Below, in pieces: positions 29,347 through 40,068 of a stretch of 64,000 nt of DNA. The stretch's first letter is position 1. Every line of letters starts with the position of its first letter. This stretch comes from Lactobacillus corticis (lineage in GTDB: Bacteria > Bacillota > Bacilli > Lactobacillales > Lactobacillaceae), in assembly GCF_018327645.1 (NCBI RefSeq), contig NZ_BMAY01000003.1, positions 125,514 to 189,513 on the forward strand, in the 5' to 3' direction. The notes below the pieces were generated by a model. That model was not told the origin of the DNA and made no database searches. It saw only the letters and a program-made list of their open reading frames with translations. Both the position numbers and the translations under genes were made by a program.

Positions 29347-29973
29347 TTATTTACCCCATGCCCAAGGATCCTCATGCCAGTGTTTCAATAAATCATATTG
29401 TTCACTTGATAAATGGCCACCAGCTTTTTCCGCCTTCAAAAGTTCCGGGTAGGAAAGCAGGGGGGCATATGCAACTTCGCTTTTGGCAAAGTTGGCCTTA
29501 GCATCAGGTAAATAATAGGTAAAGATTGAACTTACCCCGATTACCTGGCCACCTTCTTTTTGGGTTGCCCGAACGGCTTCAAGCACTGAACCGCCAGTGG
29601 TGATCAGGTCATCAAGCAAAACGATTTTGTCTTGCTTGGTGAAGCGGCCTTCAATTTGCCGCCCCTTGCCATGATCTTTTGGCTTTGGCCGCACATAAAT
29701 CATTGGCAGCTTAAGTTTCGAAGCAACTAAAGCAGCATGCGGAATGCCTGCCGTAGCAACCCCGCCGATGACCGTTGCTTCTGGGAAACGTTCCTTAATT
29801 AAGGCTGCCAGGTCACTAGTAATCATATCCCAGAGTTCCGGGTAGGAAATAGTTAGCCGCAAATCAGTGTAGATGGGTGACTTCATGCCACTAGCATAAG
29901 TAAAAGGCTTATCTGGTGAAATAGTAATGATTTTTTCCTTGATCAATTCGTCGATGATTGCTTGGGTATGCAT
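29347..29973 (-). CDS. pyrE: Orotate phosphoribosyltransferase
   Basis: Joins orotate and PRPP to form OMP. The PRPP-binding motif KIVLLDDLITTGGSVLEA and the family stretch YVRPKPKDHGKGRQIEG are intact. Length (208) is typical. It overlaps or abuts pyrF at 29973, so the two are co-transcribed from the PyrR-controlled pyrF promoter. Confidence 0.96.
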   Translation of the reverse strand: MHTQAIIDELIKEKIITISPDKPFTYASGMKSPIYTDLRLTISYPELWDMITSDLAALIKERFPEATVIGGVATAGIPHAALVASKLKLPMIYVRPKPKDHGKGRQIEGRFTKQDKIVLLDDLITTGGSVLEAVRATQKEGGQVIGVSSIFTYYLPDAKANFAKSEVAYAPLLSYPELLKAEKAGGHLSSEQYDLLKHWHEDPWAWGK

Positions 29974-30677
29974 TAGTTAAACTCCTTTTTTATTGCTTCA
30001 TAGGCTGCTTGAGGATCACTGGCTAAAGTAATTGGCCGGCCGACCACGAGGGCACTTGAGCCAAATTCTTTAGCTTGGCTAGGCGTGGCAATCCGGCTTT
30101 GGTCGTCGCTGGCACTAGTCTTAGGCCGAATACCGGGAGTAACATAGAGAAAATCTTCGCCCACCTTGGCCCGCAAGGCTTGAACTTCTAGCGGCGAGCA
30201 AATTACGCCATCTGCCCCGGCAGCTTTCGCCGTTTTAGCTAGGCTGACTACTTGCTCTTTCATCGGCAAGCGGCAGTTTTGCTCTTCAGCTAAAACTTGG
30301 TCTGAAATTGACGTTAATTCAGTCACGGCTAACAGTTTAGGAAGATTGTGGCCGGCTGGGTTGCCTTCAATTAATCCTGCTTTAGCAGCTTCAATCATCT
30401 TGCTGCCGCCTAAAGCGTGAACTGTCGTATAGTCAATTCCTAATTTAGCAATCTGCTTGGCTGCGTTATAAACCGTGTTGGGAATATCGTGCAGTTTTAA
30501 GTCTAAAAATATCTTGTAACCTTTTTGACTAAGTTCTCTGACAGGCTCAGCTCCTAAACCATAAAAAATTTCCATCCCCAGTTTCAGGTAAACTTCTTGA
30601 GGATCTCCCAATTGACCTACCAGCTGGTTGAGGCGTGTCGGATTAGCTGTATCTAGTGCTACGAATACTGGTCGCAT
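29973..30677 (-). CDS. pyrF: Orotidine 5'-phosphate decarboxylase
   Basis: Decarboxylates OMP to UMP. The active-site motif FLDLKLHDIPNTV with the Asp-Lys-x-x-Asp pattern near residue 60 is clear, and the C-terminal phosphate-binding GRPIT follows. The start is ATG 30677 because GGAGGAAAAAT sits just before it; an upstream in-frame reading would run into the attenuator. Length 234. It is preceded by a PyrR attenuator and its own promoter, away from the main pyr operon and on the opposite strand. Confidence 0.96.
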   Translation of the reverse strand: MRPVFVALDTANPTRLNQLVGQLGDPQEVYLKLGMEIFYGLGAEPVRELSQKGYKIFLDLKLHDIPNTVYNAAKQIAKLGIDYTTVHALGGSKMIEAAKAGLIEGNPAGHNLPKLLAVTELTSISDQVLAEEQNCRLPMKEQVVSLAKTAKAAGADGVICSPLEVQALRAKVGEDFLYVTPGIRPKTSASDDQSRIATPSQAKEFGSSALVVGRPITLASDPQAAYEAIKKEFN

Positions 30678-30693
30678 TATTTTTCCTCCGCAT

Positions 30694-30790
30694 GAAAAAA
30701 AGCCTATACCGGCTGCAAAGAGGCAGCAAGCATAGACTTGCTCAGGCAAAGTTAAAATGTTCAGTTAACTTGCGGTCTCTCTGTACCGTT
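30694..30790 (-). promoter_or_regulatory. PyrR-dependent attenuator upstream of pyrF
   Basis: On the minus strand the leader has the PyrR binding-loop signature CAGAGAGACCGCAAG (30769-30783). An intrinsic terminator follows, with GTCTATGC..GCTGC pairing GCAGC..GTATAGGC and ending in T7. UMP-bound PyrR would favour termination, as established for Bacillus and lactic acid bacteria. Confidence 0.8.
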
Positions 30791-30808
30791 TAAAGTTGAT
30801 TTACCATG

Positions 30809-30837
30809 ATTCTAGCATCATCTACGAGAAATTGCAA
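30809..30837 (-). promoter_or_regulatory. pyrF promoter
   Basis: Minus strand TTGCAA, 17-base spacer, TAGAAT, placed about 20 bases before the PyrR loop. Confidence 0.6.
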
Positions 30838-30934
30838 ACTCAATTTCCCACTTGTTTCTGGAATAGAAATTGTGCTAAATTTGGTTTGAGAAAAATAAAG
30901 AATGTCAGTGAGCGTTCATTTTTGGAGGAACAAT

Positions 30935-31861
30935 ATGACAAAGATAGCTGTTAAGATCCCTGGTTTAACGATGAAGAACCCTTTGATGCCGGCTAGCGGC
31001 ACTTTTGGTTTTGGCGATACGCCAGCCAGCACCAAGTTTGATTTGAATCAAATGGGTGCCATGGTGATGAAGACTGCCACAGTCAGCAGCCGGACCGGTA
31101 ATCCGCAACCTCAGATCAAAGTTTTGGAAGATGGGGTTTTGAATTCAGTCGGCTTGACTAATCCAGGCGTCGACAGCGTAGTTGCCGATAAAATTTTGCC
31201 ATTCAAGGCCAAGTATCCAGATTTGCCAATCGTTGCCAGTGTAGGTGGCTCAAGCGTTGCCGACTATGTGGAAGTGGCTGGTAAATTAGCTAATTCTGGT
31301 GCGGTAAGTGCCCTAGAAATCAATGTTTCCTGCCCGAATGTGGCTAATGGCGGGATGCACTTTGGAACTGACCCAGAAGTGGTTGAAAACTTAACCAGCA
31401 AGGTGAAAGCAGCTAGTGGCCAGGTTCCGATTTACGTTAAGTTAACCCCCAACGTGACCGATATTGCGGTGATTGCCAAAGCTGCCGAAAATGGCGGGGC
31501 TGATGGGGTGTCGCTAATCAACACGATATTAGGCCTGGAGATCGACTTAAAGACCTGCCGGCCTGTCTTAGGCAATAATTATGGCGGTTTATCGGGTCAA
31601 AGCGTGCAACCGGTAGCTTTGCGCATGGTTAACCAGGTTTACCAGGCAGTTAAGCTTCCGATTATTGGCATGGGCGGAATTGCTACCGCTGAAGACGTAG
31701 CTAAGTTCATGTTGGCTGGTGCCAGTGCCGTAGCGGTTGGGACTGCCCACTTCAAGGATAGTTTGGCGATCCCGCATATTGCGGCAGAACTTCCACGAGT
31801 CCTTGATGAGATGGGAGTAAGCGACATTAACGACTTAGTTGGACAACTGAAATTTAATTAG
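30935..31861 (+). CDS. pyrD: Dihydroorotate dehydrogenase, class 1B type catalytic subunit
   Basis: FMN enzyme oxidising dihydroorotate to orotate. The catalytic base is a cysteine in EINVSCPNV followed by HFGTDPE, and the N-terminus [22 protein letters not shown] matches class 1B PyrDB. Other segments ([41 protein letters not shown]) agree. Length 308. The start is ATG 30935 after TGGAGGAA. Class 1B enzymes normally work with the FAD/Fe-S subunit PyrK, usually encoded next door; no pyrK is here. No PyrR loop was seen before this gene. Confidence 0.95.
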   Translation: MTKIAVKIPGLTMKNPLMPASGTFGFGDTPASTKFDLNQMGAMVMKTATVSSRTGNPQPQIKVLEDGVLNSVGLTNPGVDSVVADKILPFKAKYPDLPIVASVGGSSVADYVEVAGKLANSGAVSALEINVSCPNVANGGMHFGTDPEVVENLTSKVKAASGQVPIYVKLTPNVTDIAVIAKAAENGGADGVSLINTILGLEIDLKTCRPVLGNNYGGLSGQSVQPVALRMVNQVYQAVKLPIIGMGGIATAEDVAKFMLAGASAVAVGTAHFKDSLAIPHIAAELPRVLDEMGVSDINDLVGQLKFN

Positions 31862-31870
31862 TGTTTTTCC

Positions 31871-31899
31871 TTGACAAGAGCCTAGATTTTTCATACTCT
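31871..31899 (+). promoter_or_regulatory. Promoter of the pyrR-pyrBC-carAB operon
   Basis: TTGACA, 17-base spacer, TACTCT, followed about 30 bases later by a PyrR binding loop. Confidence 0.65.
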
Positions 31900-31925
31900 T
31901 GTAGATGATCAATGACCTTTAAAAT

Positions 31926-32005
31926 TAGTCCCGTGAGGCTAGCAAGGCAACCTAAAGTTTGACTTTAACACTGCTCCTAGTCTACCCGGACTAGGAGCTT
32001 TTTCA
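31926..32005 (+). promoter_or_regulatory. PyrR-dependent attenuator upstream of pyrR
   Basis: Leader with the PyrR loop GTGAGGCTAGCAAGG near 31933-31947, then a terminator GCTCCTAGTC / GACTAGGAGC (31973-31998) with T5. The terminator ends just before the ribosome site of pyrR. Confidence 0.8.
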
Positions 32006-32016
32006 TGGAGGTTACT

Positions 32017-32553
32017 ATGGCAAAAGAAATTTGGGATGCTGCCGGCATGAAGCGGGCGCTGACGCGAATCACTTATGAAATTATTGAAAACAACAAGGGG
32101 ACTGATAATTTAGTTCTGGTTGGCATTAAGACGCGTGGCGTTTACTTGGCTCAGCGGATTCATGACCGCATTAAAAAGCTCGAAGGGGCCGATGTTCCGA
32201 TGGGTGAATTGGATATCACCCTTTACCGGGATGATCGTCACGATGCGCGTTTGAAGCAAGATCCAGTGGTCAATAATGGTGAAGTTGGTGTTGACGTTGA
32301 AGGCAAGCACGTGGTGCTGGTTGATGATGTCATTTACACCGGCCGGACCATTCGTGCAGCGATGGATGCCTTAGTTGATAATGGCCGTCCCGCTTCAATC
32401 AGTGTTGCGATCCTGGTTGACCGCGGACATCGTGAATTGCCGATCCGTGCCGATTTTGTCGGTAAAAACATTCCAACCTCAAGTGATGAACAAGTTGCCG
32501 TTCAGGTAGCTGAACTTGATGGTCAAGATCGCGTTGAATTGAAATCATTATAA
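32017..32553 (+). CDS. pyrR: Bifunctional pyr operon regulator / uracil phosphoribosyltransferase
   Basis: RNA-binding attenuation protein that also converts uracil to UMP. The PRPP loop [22 protein letters not shown] and the [19 protein letters not shown] region are characteristic. ATG 32017 follows ATGGAGGT. Length 178. It is the first gene of the right-hand pyr operon and autoregulated through the leader before it. It is expected to act on the pyrF and pyrB leaders too. Confidence 0.96.
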   Translation: MAKEIWDAAGMKRALTRITYEIIENNKGTDNLVLVGIKTRGVYLAQRIHDRIKKLEGADVPMGELDITLYRDDRHDARLKQDPVVNNGEVGVDVEGKHVVLVDDVIYTGRTIRAAMDALVDNGRPASISVAILVDRGHRELPIRADFVGKNIPTSSDEQVAVQVAELDGQDRVELKSL

Positions 32554-32569
32554 AAGACAACCATTTTAA

Positions 32570-32662
32570 TTGACTCCAGAGAGGGCCGAAAAGGGTTGGC
32601 GGCTGTTTTGTGGCAGCCGCAGTTTAACCTGAGCCCGGAGTATCTGCTTCGGGCTCTTTTTT
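32570..32662 (+). promoter_or_regulatory. PyrR-dependent attenuator between pyrR and pyrB
   Basis: PyrR loop CCAGAGAGGGCCGAAAAGGG (32576-32595), a 7-base internal hairpin GCGGCTG / CAGCCGC (32599-32620), then terminator GAGCCCG / CGGGCTC (32631-32655) with T7. Confidence 0.8.
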
Positions 32663-32680
32663 TGCAGAAAGAGTAGGACA

Positions 32681-33637
32681 ATGGAAGATTTGCAGTTAGT
32701 CAAATTACCGCATTTTGTCAGTGTTGAAAATTTAACGGAAGCAGAAGTTACCGCCTTGATTGAACGGGCTGAATATTTTAAGCAGGGTGGAGCTCCTGAA
32801 AAATTAACCCATCCGGTATATGCAGCCAACATGTTCTTTGAAGATTCAAGCCGGACTCATACCAGCTTTGAAATGGCCGAACGGAAATTAGGCTTGACCG
32901 TCATTCCGTTTGATCCTGCTCACTCAAGCGTCAACAAGGGCGAAACCTTATATGACACTTCCTTAATTATGAACGCCGTTGGCGTTGACATCGAAGTCAT
33001 CCGCCACCGGCAAAACAATTACTATGACCAATTAATCAACTTAAAACCAGCTCAGCACTTAAATATTGGGGTCGTAAACGCTGGTGACGGCAGCGGGCAG
33101 CACCCATCACAATGCATGCTGGATATGATGACGATTCATGAACACTTTGGCCATTTCAAAGGGCTAAAGGTAGCAATTGTCGGCGACATCACCAATTCCC
33201 GCGTGGCCAAGTCCAACATGGAATTGTTGACGCGCTTAGGCGCCGAAGTTTACTTCTCAGGTCCGGAATTCTGGTATTCCAAGGAATACGACCGCTACGG
33301 CAAGTACCTGCCGCTTGATGAACTGGTTGACAAGATGGATGTCATGATGCTGCTCAGGGTGCAGCATGAACGCCATGAAGGCGATCGCCACGAGGCAGCT
33401 TTCAATGCTCAGCGTTACCATGAAAAATATGGTATTAACCATGAACGCTACAACCGGATGAAGGATGATGCCATTATCATGCACCCAGGTCCGATCAACC
33501 ACGACGTTGAATTAGCCGGCGACTTGGTTGAAAGCAAAAAGAGCATGTTCTTCCGGCAAATGCAAAATGGCGTCTTTATGAGAATGGCGATGCTGGAAGC
33601 AGTATTGCGCGGACGCAAGTTAGGAGGGCTGAAGTAA
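32681..33637 (+). CDS. pyrB: Aspartate carbamoyltransferase catalytic subunit
   Basis: Condenses carbamoyl phosphate and aspartate. The carbamoyl-phosphate site [20 protein letters not shown] is present, with [12 protein letters not shown] and [10 protein letters not shown] further on. Length is 318. The start follows AGTAGGAC after the attenuator. No regulatory chain gene is nearby, as usual in Firmicutes. It is coupled to pyrC by a one-base overlap at 33637. Confidence 0.96.
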   Translation: MEDLQLVKLPHFVSVENLTEAEVTALIERAEYFKQGGAPEKLTHPVYAANMFFEDSSRTHTSFEMAERKLGLTVIPFDPAHSSVNKGETLYDTSLIMNAVGVDIEVIRHRQNNYYDQLINLKPAQHLNIGVVNAGDGSGQHPSQCMLDMMTIHEHFGHFKGLKVAIVGDITNSRVAKSNMELLTRLGAEVYFSGPEFWYSKEYDRYGKYLPLDELVDKMDVMMLLRVQHERHEGDRHEAAFNAQRYHEKYGINHERYNRMKDDAIIMHPGPINHDVELAGDLVESKKSMFFRQMQNGVFMRMAMLEAVLRGRKLGGLK

Positions 33638-34905
33638 TGCTTTTGATCAAAAACGGCCTAGTTTACTTAGACGGAAACTTGACCAAAACCGATATTTTAA
33701 TTGACAACAACAAAATTAAGGCAATCGGGACTGGCTTTGAAGCTGAGCAAGTAATTGACGCTGAAGGAAAATTAGTAACGCCTGGCTTGGTTGATGTGCA
33801 TGTCCACTACCGCGAACCAGGGCAAACATATAAGGAAGATATTGCTACTGGTTCAAGAGCTGGAGCCCGGGGCGGTTTTACTACGACCTTAGCCATGCCC
33901 AACGTCATTCCTACGCCAGACACGCCAGAATTAATGCAGCAAATGGTCAAAGCTAACCGGGAAAAAGGCATCATTCATGTTTTGCAATATGCGCCAATTA
34001 CCGCCGGCGAAACCAGTGATGAGATCCTGGACTATAAGGGCTTGAAGAAAGCAGGGGCAGTTGCCCTTTCTAACGACGGTCACGGCGTACAAAATGCCCG
34101 GACCATGTATTTAGCCATGCAAAAGGCAGCAGACAATGATTTAATTGTCGCCAGCCACTGCCAAGACGACAGCTTATTCAATCACGGCGTCATTAATGAG
34201 GGACCAAAAGCTACCGAGCTTGATCTGCCAGGGATTAGCGAGTTAGCCGAAACGACCCAAATTGCGCGTGACTTGTTGCTGGCTGAAAAGACCGGAGTGC
34301 ATTATCACATTTGCCATGTTTCAACCAGAACCAGCGTCGACTTGGTTAGAATGGCTAAGGCTCGCGGGATCAATGTGACTTGTGAAGCAGCACCGCACCA
34401 CTTATTGCTGAGTGACAGCCAAATTCCTGGCAATGATCCTTACTACAAGATGAATCCGCCTTTGCGGTCAAGGAGTGATGTTGATGCCTTAGTTGAAGGT
34501 TTGCTAGACGGAACAATCGATATGATTGCCACCGACCATGCACCTCATGCTAAAAAGGAAAAAACTGGCGACATGCGGGATGCAGCCTTTGGGATTACAG
34601 GCAGCGAAACCTGCTTCAGCATGCTGTACACCAAGTTTGTCAAACCGGGCATCTTTGCTTTGGAAGATTTATTGGATTGGCTTACCATTATGCCAGCTGA
34701 AAACTTTGGCTTGGAAAACTGCGGTCAAATCAAGCCTGGAGCTGAAGCTGATTTAGCAATCTTTGACTTAGACCATCCCGTAACGCTTAAAGAAAGCGAT
34801 TATCTATCTAAGGGCGTCAATACGCCATTTACTGGACAAGAGGTCTACGGCTCAACTTGGATGACCTTGGTCAGCGGACAAAAAGTTTACGAAAGGGGCA
34901 ATTAA
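33637..34905 (+). CDS. pyrC: Dihydroorotase
   Basis: Zinc amidohydrolase closing carbamoyl aspartate to dihydroorotate. Metal ligands are seen in [11 protein letters not shown] near residue 58, SHCQDD, HICHVST and MIATDHAPH. Length (422) is the class I form. It overlaps pyrB by one base and is followed immediately by carA. Confidence 0.96.
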   Translation: MLLIKNGLVYLDGNLTKTDILIDNNKIKAIGTGFEAEQVIDAEGKLVTPGLVDVHVHYREPGQTYKEDIATGSRAGARGGFTTTLAMPNVIPTPDTPELMQQMVKANREKGIIHVLQYAPITAGETSDEILDYKGLKKAGAVALSNDGHGVQNARTMYLAMQKAADNDLIVASHCQDDSLFNHGVINEGPKATELDLPGISELAETTQIARDLLLAEKTGVHYHICHVSTRTSVDLVRMAKARGINVTCEAAPHHLLLSDSQIPGNDPYYKMNPPLRSRSDVDALVEGLLDGTIDMIATDHAPHAKKEKTGDMRDAAFGITGSETCFSMLYTKFVKPGIFALEDLLDWLTIMPAENFGLENCGQIKPGAEADLAIFDLDHPVTLKESDYLSKGVNTPFTGQEVYGSTWMTLVSGQKVYERGN

Positions 34906-34906
34906 G

Positions 34907-35989
34907 ATGCGCTACTTGATTTTGGAAGATGGTTCAATTTATGCCGGTGAGGGCTTTGGTTCTGACCGCGAAACAACTGGTGAAGTAGTTTTCACCACGG
35001 GGATGACTGGTTATCAAGAAGCTATCACCGACCAATCATATGCCGATCAGATATTGGTTTTCACTAATCCCTTGATCGGTAATTATGGAGTTACCTTAGC
35101 GGACTTGGAATCACTTGAACCTGGCATTAAAGGCGTAATTTGTCATGAAGTAGCGCGCCGCCCCGACAATTGGCGGATGCAGCAAACTTTGCCTGACTTT
35201 TTAAAGCGGATCGATGTTCCGGGCTTAAGCGGGATTGATACTCGTGAGCTGGTTAAAAAATTACGGGAACACGGAACTTTAAGAGGTGCCATCACTGATT
35301 CAAAACAAGCAGCTGAACAAATTGCCAGCGATTTAAGCCGGACTAATATCACGGCCGGCATTGTTAAGCGGGTTTCAACCAAAAACTCCTATCCGGTTCC
35401 TGGTTCTAAACGCAATATTGTAGTTGTTGATTTTGGCATTAAGCACAGTATTTTGCGCGAACTGGCTGAACGTGACTGCAATGCCATTGTTTTGCCATAT
35501 ACTGCAACCGCTGAAGAAATTTTAGGCTTGGATCCAGATGGCGTCCTGTTATCAAATGGACCTGGCGACCCAATGGAATTGACCGAAGCTGCTAAAATGG
35601 TCCGCGAAGTTGAAAAACATGTGCCGGTATTTGGCATCTGCATGGGCCACCAAGTATTTGCCTTAGCTAACGGGGCCAAGACCTACAAGATGAAGTTTGG
35701 CCACCGCGGTTTCAACCACCCAGTTAGAGAAATTGCGACGGGCAACATTGGCTTTACTTCGCAAAACCACGGTTATGCGGTCGATCCCGACAGCGTGCCA
35801 AAAGATGAGTTAATGGTTACCCACGTTGAAGTCAATGACGGAACGGTTGAAGGGTTGCGTCATCGCCGCTATCCAGCATTTTCAGTCCAGTTCCACCCAG
35901 ATGCAACTCCGGGACCACACGATGAAGTTTCCCTGTTTGATGACTTTATGCATATGATTGATGAAAGAAAGGACCAACGTCATGCCTAA
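34907..35989 (+). CDS. carA: Carbamoyl phosphate synthase small (glutaminase) subunit
   Basis: Hydrolyses glutamine and passes ammonia to CarB. It starts [17 protein letters not shown]. The amidotransferase triad is in [14 protein letters not shown] (Cys) and [11 protein letters not shown] (His, with nearby acid). Length 360. It begins one base after the pyrC stop and overlaps carB by eight bases. Confidence 0.96.
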   Translation: MRYLILEDGSIYAGEGFGSDRETTGEVVFTTGMTGYQEAITDQSYADQILVFTNPLIGNYGVTLADLESLEPGIKGVICHEVARRPDNWRMQQTLPDFLKRIDVPGLSGIDTRELVKKLREHGTLRGAITDSKQAAEQIASDLSRTNITAGIVKRVSTKNSYPVPGSKRNIVVVDFGIKHSILRELAERDCNAIVLPYTATAEEILGLDPDGVLLSNGPGDPMELTEAAKMVREVEKHVPVFGICMGHQVFALANGAKTYKMKFGHRGFNHPVREIATGNIGFTSQNHGYAVDPDSVPKDELMVTHVEVNDGTVEGLRHRRYPAFSVQFHPDATPGPHDEVSLFDDFMHMIDERKDQRHA

Positions 35990-38900
35990 AAGAACTGATA
36001 TTCACAAAATTATGGTGATTGGATCAGGCCCAATCATTATTGGTCAAGCTGCCGAATTTGACTATTCAGGGACCCAGGCATGTTTGGCCTTAAGAGAAGA
36101 AGGGTATGAAGTTGTGCTGGTAAATTCCAATCCTGCCACCATCATGACTGATACCACCATCGCTGATAAGGTTTATCTTGAACCCTTAACAGTTGAGTCG
36201 ATTTCCCGGATTATTCGCCAAGAATATCCAGATGCGATTCTGCCGACTTTGGGCGGTCAAGTAGGGTTAAACATGGCCTTAGCTTTAGCTAAGAGCGGAA
36301 TTTTGGATGAATTGCACATTGAACTTTTAGGTACCAAATTGCAATCCATCGAAGAAGCCGAAGACCGGGAACAATTCAAGGAATTATGTCAACGTTTAGG
36401 CGAACCGGTTGCCCCTTCTAAGACGGTTAATACTGTCGAAGATGCCTTGGACTTTGGTGAAGAAATCGGCTATCCGATCATTGTGCGGCCTGCCTTTACC
36501 ATGGGCGGTACCGGCGGCGGCATCTGCAACAATCGCGAAGAATTAGCTAGAATTGCCAAAAATGGTTTGGAGCTTTCACCAGTTACTGAATGTTTGATTG
36601 AAAAATCGATCGCCGGCTATAAAGAAATCGAATTTGAAGTAATGCGCGACCATGACGACAATGCCATGATTGTCTGCTGTATGGAAAACTTCGATCCCGT
36701 GGGGATCCACACTGGCGATTCGATCGTCTTTTCGCCAAACCAAACATTGTCTGATAAAGAATATGAAAGACTGCGCGATTGTGCTCTGAACTTGATTCGG
36801 GCTTTGAAGATTGAAGGTGGCTGCAACGTTCAGCTAGCCCTTGATCCTAACAGCTTTAACTATGATGTCATCGAAGTTAATCCGCGGGTTTCCCGGTCAT
36901 CAGCTTTAGCAAGTAAGGCAACGGGCTATCCAATTGCCAAGATGGCTGCGAAAATTGCTGTTGGCTTGACGCTGGACGAAATCAAGAACCCCGTAACTGG
37001 AACCACTTTTGCGGAATTTGAACCAGCTCTAGACTATGTTGTCTGCAAGATCCCACGCTGGCCATTTGACAAATTTGCCAAAGCTGACCGAAAATTGGGA
37101 ACGCAGATGAAAGCAACCGGGGAAGTTATGGCGATCGGGAGAACAGCTGAAGAAGCCTTTCAAAAAGCTGTCCGGTCACTGGAAATTGATGAAAAAGATC
37201 TTTTCTCTGAAGAAGCGCACCAAGCTAGCGACGCCAAGCTTGAACAAAAATTGGTCAAGGCGCAAGATGACCGCTTGTTCTACTTGGCCGAAGCCTTTAG
37301 ACGCGGCTACAGCATGGAAGACTTGCATGAATTGACCAAGATCAACTTCTACTTCTTGGATATCGTTAAGCATATGGTCGAAATGGAAGGCGAAATTGCC
37401 GCTAACCCTTCAGATCCAGATGTTTTGCGCCTAGCCAAACGATACGGCTTCAGTGATCAAACCATTGCCAATTTGTGGCAGCAAGACTTTGATCAAGTCC
37501 GCAATTTGCGCAAAGAAAATGGCATCGTACCTGTCTACAAGATGGTTGATACCTGTGCAGCCGAATTTGCTTCTTCAACGCCTTACTACTACTCAAGCTA
37601 TGAATCTGAAAATGAAAGTGCCAAAGACAGCAAAAAATCTGTCTTAGTAATTGGTTCTGGCCCGATTCGGATTGGTCAAGGGGTTGAATTTGACTATGCT
37701 ACGGTTCACTGTGTTAAGGCTTTACAGAAGATGGGTTATGAAGCCATCGTCGTCAACTCTAACCCCGAAACAGTTTCAACCGACTTTTCGATCTCTGACA
37801 AGCTGTACTTTGAACCGTTAACTTTGGAAGATGTTTTAAATATTTGCGACTTGGAACAGCCAGAAGGCGTCATTGTCCAATTTGGTGGCCAAACTTCAAT
37901 TAACCTGGCGCAAGGCTTGACTGACCACGGCATCAAGATTTTAGGAACCAGCGTCAAAGACCTTGACCGGGCAGAAGACCGGGAACTGTTTGACCAAATC
38001 ATCAAAGAGCTTGGTTTGAAGCAGCCTAAAGGCTTGACCGCCACGACCCATGACGGAGTTGTAGCAGCTGCTGAAGAATTAGGTTATCCTGTCTTGGTTC
38101 GCCCAAGTTATGTCCTCGGCGGCAAAGCCATGGAAATTGTTTATAACCGGGATGAACTAGAAGAGTACCTCCATGACCACGTAGCCATTGCCAGCGACCA
38201 CCCGATTTTGGTTGACGACTATTTGGACGGCCGGGAATGTGATGTTGACGCAATTTGCGATGGCGAAACGGTGCTTTTGCCAGGAATTATGGAACACATT
38301 GAACATGCCGGAGTTCACTCTGGTGACTCCATGGCCGTTTATCCGCCACAAACCTTCTCTGATGAAGTCAAGGAAAAAATTACCGAGGTGACGCGCAAAT
38401 TAGCTTTGAAGCTGAACTGCCACGGCATTATGAACATTCAGTTTATTGTGCGCAACGGGGATGTTTATGTCATTGAAGTTAACCCGCGGGCCAGCCGGAC
38501 GGTTCCATTCTTGTCAAAGATTACGGGAATCGAAATGGCCCAGGTTGCTACTCGGGTAATCATGGGTGAAAGCTTGACTTCACAAGGCTTTAGCGATGGT
38601 TTAGCCCCTGAGCCGGAAATGATCTCAGTCAAAGCCCCAGTCTTCAGCTTTAGCAAGCTGGCGGACGTCGACAGTTATTTGGGGCCAGAAATGAAATCAA
38701 CTGGTGAAGTGATGGGCAGCGACCACACCTTTGCCAAAGCTTTATACAAGGCTTTTGAAGGCTGCAACATGCACCTGCCTGAAAACGGCAATGTCTTGTT
38801 AACTATTGAAGATCGGGACAAGGCAACCATCTTGCCAATCGCCAAGCGTTTTGCCCGGATCGGCTACCGCCTGTTTGCTACCAAAGGCACGGCTGAATAT

Positions 38901-39164
38901 CTGAAGGACAACGGCCTCTATGTTGAAGCCGTAGGCAAGGTGCACGATCAGGGAGACCACAATATTTTGCATGTCCTGCGCAATGAAAAGATTGATTTGG
39001 TAATCAATACCATGGGCCATGATGTTGAAAAGAATTCTGATGGCTTCATTATCAGACAAATGGCTATTCAGCAAAATATTCCTTTGTTGACTGCTTTAGA
39101 TACGGCTGAAGCCTTACTAAAGGCCTTAGAAAACCGTTCATTTGCAACTGAAAGTTTAGCCTAA
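35982..39164 (+). CDS. carB: Carbamoyl phosphate synthase large subunit
   Basis: Two ATP-grasp halves make carbamoyl phosphate. The first begins [22 protein letters not shown] and the second, near residue 555, [23 protein letters not shown]-terminal regulatory MGS-like domain (about 930 on) carries [21 protein letters not shown] 35982 follows GAAAGGAC, giving 1060 residues. The operon places it under PyrR, so it serves pyrimidine synthesis; arginine use is possible but no arg genes are here. Confidence 0.97.
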   Translation: MPKRTDIHKIMVIGSGPIIIGQAAEFDYSGTQACLALREEGYEVVLVNSNPATIMTDTTIADKVYLEPLTVESISRIIRQEYPDAILPTLGGQVGLNMALALAKSGILDELHIELLGTKLQSIEEAEDREQFKELCQRLGEPVAPSKTVNTVEDALDFGEEIGYPIIVRPAFTMGGTGGGICNNREELARIAKNGLELSPVTECLIEKSIAGYKEIEFEVMRDHDDNAMIVCCMENFDPVGIHTGDSIVFSPNQTLSDKEYERLRDCALNLIRALKIEGGCNVQLALDPNSFNYDVIEVNPRVSRSSALASKATGYPIAKMAAKIAVGLTLDEIKNPVTGTTFAEFEPALDYVVCKIPRWPFDKFAKADRKLGTQMKATGEVMAIGRTAEEAFQKAVRSLEIDEKDLFSEEAHQASDAKLEQKLVKAQDDRLFYLAEAFRRGYSMEDLHELTKINFYFLDIVKHMVEMEGEIAANPSDPDVLRLAKRYGFSDQTIANLWQQDFDQVRNLRKENGIVPVYKMVDTCAAEFASSTPYYYSSYESENESAKDSKKSVLVIGSGPIRIGQGVEFDYATVHCVKALQKMGYEAIVVNSNPETVSTDFSISDKLYFEPLTLEDVLNICDLEQPEGVIVQFGGQTSINLAQGLTDHGIKILGTSVKDLDRAEDRELFDQIIKELGLKQPKGLTATTHDGVVAAAEELGYPVLVRPSYVLGGKAMEIVYNRDELEEYLHDHVAIASDHPILVDDYLDGRECDVDAICDGETVLLPGIMEHIEHAGVHSGDSMAVYPPQTFSDEVKEKITEVTRKLALKLNCHGIMNIQFIVRNGDVYVIEVNPRASRTVPFLSKITGIEMAQVATRVIMGESLTSQGFSDGLAPEPEMISVKAPVFSFSKLADVDSYLGPEMKSTGEVMGSDHTFAKALYKAFEGCNMHLPENGNVLLTIEDRDKATILPIAKRFARIGYRLFATKGTAEYLKDNGLYVEAVGKVHDQGDHNILHVLRNEKIDLVINTMGHDVEKNSDGFIIRQMAIQQNIPLLTALDTAEALLKALENRSFATESLA

Positions 39165-39177
39165 GTTAAGAAAAATT

Positions 39178-39214
39178 AACGCTTCGCAAATTAACTAATT
39201 TGGGAAGCGTTTTT
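39178..39214 (+). terminator. Terminator after carB
   Basis: AACGCTTCGCAAAT / ATTTGGGAAGCGTT imperfect stem followed by T5. A TACAAT -10-like box for sufC follows at 39221-39226, so the terminator overlaps the likely suf promoter region. Confidence 0.75.
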
Positions 39215-39265
39215 ATTTGCTACAATGAACTCAAGTCATTGGTGAGTAAAACAGAAAGGACTATC

Positions 39266-40060
39266 ATGGCAGTTTTAGAAGTTAAAGATCTGCACGTTGA
39301 AGTCGTAGACCAAGAAAAAAAGATAAGCAAAGAAATTTTAAAAGGCGTTAATTTGACGGTTAAAACCGGTGAAATCCACGCCATCATGGGGCCCAACGGG
39401 ACAGGGAAGTCAACCCTGTCAGAAACGATTATGGGCAATCCTAGATATCACGTAACGAGTGGGCAAATCTTGCTGAACGGTGAGAATATTGTTGGCATGC
39501 CGGTAGATGAACGGGCGCGCAAGGGGTTGTTTTTAGCCATGCAATATCCGGCCGAAGTGCCTGGGGTAACCAACACCGAATTCTTGCGTGCTGCCATTAA
39601 TGCCCGCCGGCCGAAGGACAATCCCGTGCCAATTCGGGAATTTTTGCAAGAGCTGGACAAGAATATGGATTTATTGGACATGAAGCAGTCGATGACCGAA
39701 CGCTATCTTAATGAAGGCTTTTCTGGCGGTGAAAAGAAGCGGAACGAAATTCTGCAAATGCTGATGATCAAACCGAGCTTTGGCATTTTGGATGAAATTG
39801 ACTCCGGTCTTGATATCGATGCCTTAAGAGTGGTTGCGCGCGGGGTTAATGCCATGCGCGGCGACAATTTTGGCGCTTTAATGATTACCCACTACCAGCG
39901 GCTATTGGATTACATTGTCCCTGATGTGGTTCATGTCATGATGGGCGGCAAGGTAGTTAAGGATGGCGGTCCAGACCTTGCCAAAAAGCTGGAAGATGAA
40001 GGCTATGCCGGTTTAAGAGATGAACTGGGCCTTGATATTGAATTAGTTGATGAAAACTAG
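39266..40060 (+). CDS. sufC: Fe-S cluster assembly ATPase SufC
   Basis: ABC-type ATPase working with SufB and SufD in the cytoplasmic Fe-S scaffold. Walker A GPNGTGKST, signature SGGEKKRNEILQM and Walker B FGILDEIDSGLDIDAL are complete. ATG 39266 follows AGAAAGGA; a longer reading starts inside the preceding terminator region. Length 264. First gene of a sufC-D-S-U-B operon, the Firmicute order. Confidence 0.96.
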   Translation: MAVLEVKDLHVEVVDQEKKISKEILKGVNLTVKTGEIHAIMGPNGTGKSTLSETIMGNPRYHVTSGQILLNGENIVGMPVDERARKGLFLAMQYPAEVPGVTNTEFLRAAINARRPKDNPVPIREFLQELDKNMDLLDMKQSMTERYLNEGFSGGEKKRNEILQMLMIKPSFGILDEIDSGLDIDALRVVARGVNAMRGDNFGALMITHYQRLLDYIVPDVVHVMMGGKVVKDGGPDLAKKLEDEGYAGLRDELGLDIELVDEN

Positions 40061-40068
40061 GTGGCGTG

